This document shows, piece after piece, positions 5,206-5,526 of a DNA stretch of 5,526 nt (its first letter is position 1; each line of letters begins with the position of its first letter). The notes under the pieces were generated by a model. That model was not told the origin of the DNA. It searched no databases and saw nothing but the letters and a program-made list of their open reading frames with translations. The stretch covers positions 1 to 5,526 of the forward strand of contig DAOVMD010000231.1 of NCBI GenBank assembly GCA_030630935.1. The letters run 5' to 3'. Origin of the DNA: Candidatus Mcinerneyibacteriota bacterium (GTDB lineage: Bacteria; AUK180; JAQVHJ01). A program made the translations under genes and the position numbers.

Positions 5206-5526
5206 TTAATACGCATTTTTATGAAATAGAAATTCAAATAAAGTTCTGAGAATTATCTTAATATCAAGGAAAAATGACCAATTCTCAACATAATAAAGGT
5301 CTGCTTTTGTCCGTTCCTTAATTGAAACATTACCTCGTAATTTATTAACCTGAGACCAGCCGGTGATTCCGCACTTAACTTTATGCCTTGAGTTATACTT
5401 TGAAATTTCCTTCTGGAATTTCTCCACAAAAAATGGGCGTTCAGGTCTTGGGCCAACTACACTCATCTCTCCTTTTAAAACATTAAAGAATTGGGGCATC
5501 TCATCCAAACTGGTTTTCCTCAGAAA
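5206..5526 (-). CDS. Polyprenyl glycosylphosphotransferase (bacterial sugar transferase), C-terminal fragment
   Basis: The last 106 residues are present; the frame runs open through the window edge and the start lies outside. The visible part is the conserved end of the bacterial sugar transferase domain. It begins [20 protein letters not shown] and continues with [21 protein letters not shown] and [21 protein letters not shown]. These enzymes sit in the inner membrane and move a hexose-1-phosphate from a nucleotide sugar to undecaprenyl phosphate, the first committed step of exopolysaccharide or O-antigen repeat assembly. The ending ([15 protein letters not shown], then a hydrophobic amphipathic tail and KNAY) resembles WcaJ-type undecaprenyl-phosphate glucose phosphotransferases, but the donor sugar and the N-terminal part (five-helix WcaJ type or short WbaP/PglC type) cannot be told from this piece. 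A TTG in LDEMP is an ordinary Leu codon, not a start. The PAP2-like gene follows after 5 bases. Confidence 0.93.
   Translation of the reverse strand, partial: FLRKTSLDEMPQFFNVLKGEMSVVGPRPERPFFVEKFQKEISKYNSRHKVKCGITGWSQVNKLRGNVSIKERTKADLYYVENWSFFLDIKIILRTLFEFLFHKNAY

Noticed and set aside
5253-5456. 67-codon open frame in an alternative frame
   Set aside because: Shadow of the sugar transferase coding sequence.

Overview
All six recognisable genes lie on the minus strand, so transcription runs from high to low coordinates. The DNA is AT-rich. Four genes belong to families common in Bacteroidota, Chlorobi and Ignavibacteria relatives: a 468-residue phosphohexomutase beginning FGTDGWRG, a degenerate PAP2-type membrane protein, a YkuE/YaeI-like phosphoesterase and a CPG2-like M20 peptidase. 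Three starts have clear GGAG Shine-Dalgarno sites, and one promoter matches the sigma70 consensus perfectly. This fits the Ignavibacteria/Chlorobi side better than Bacteroides-type signals. The taxonomic placement is an inference from style, not an identification.

Layout in transcription order. (1) Positions 5526-5206 hold the C-terminal end of a polyprenyl glycosylphosphotransferase, cut by the window edge. Five bases later comes a 192-residue PAP2-like membrane protein (5200-4622). (2) A 111-base gap holds a 42-base near-perfect palindrome (4543-4584) overlapping a possible promoter. (3) An NAD-dependent sugar-nucleotide epimerase (4510-3584) and a phosphohexomutase (3571-2165) follow, 12 bases apart. 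(4) Positions 1868-2164 hold no credible gene. They are a mosaic of GC-richer repeats: two exact 42-base direct repeats, several small hairpins, a segment resembling dispersed REP-like elements, and five tandem 8-base units. (5) A consensus promoter with an 11+11 inverted repeat at its predicted start point drives a TTG-started membrane-anchored metallophosphoesterase (1794-988). One base later comes an M20 zinc peptidase (986 to beyond position 1).

Genes in blocks 1-3 fit the end of a surface-polysaccharide locus. The mutase would supply hexose-1-phosphate, the epimerase would convert the nucleotide sugar, and the transferase would load the first sugar phosphate onto undecaprenyl phosphate. 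The PAP2-like protein may recycle the lipid carrier. The phosphoesterase-peptidase pair is a separate transcription unit with its own apparently repressible promoter. I see no clearly new defence or mobile system. The most interesting signals are the operator-promoter at 1812-1867, the palindrome at 4543-4584 and the repeat mosaic at 1893-2158.
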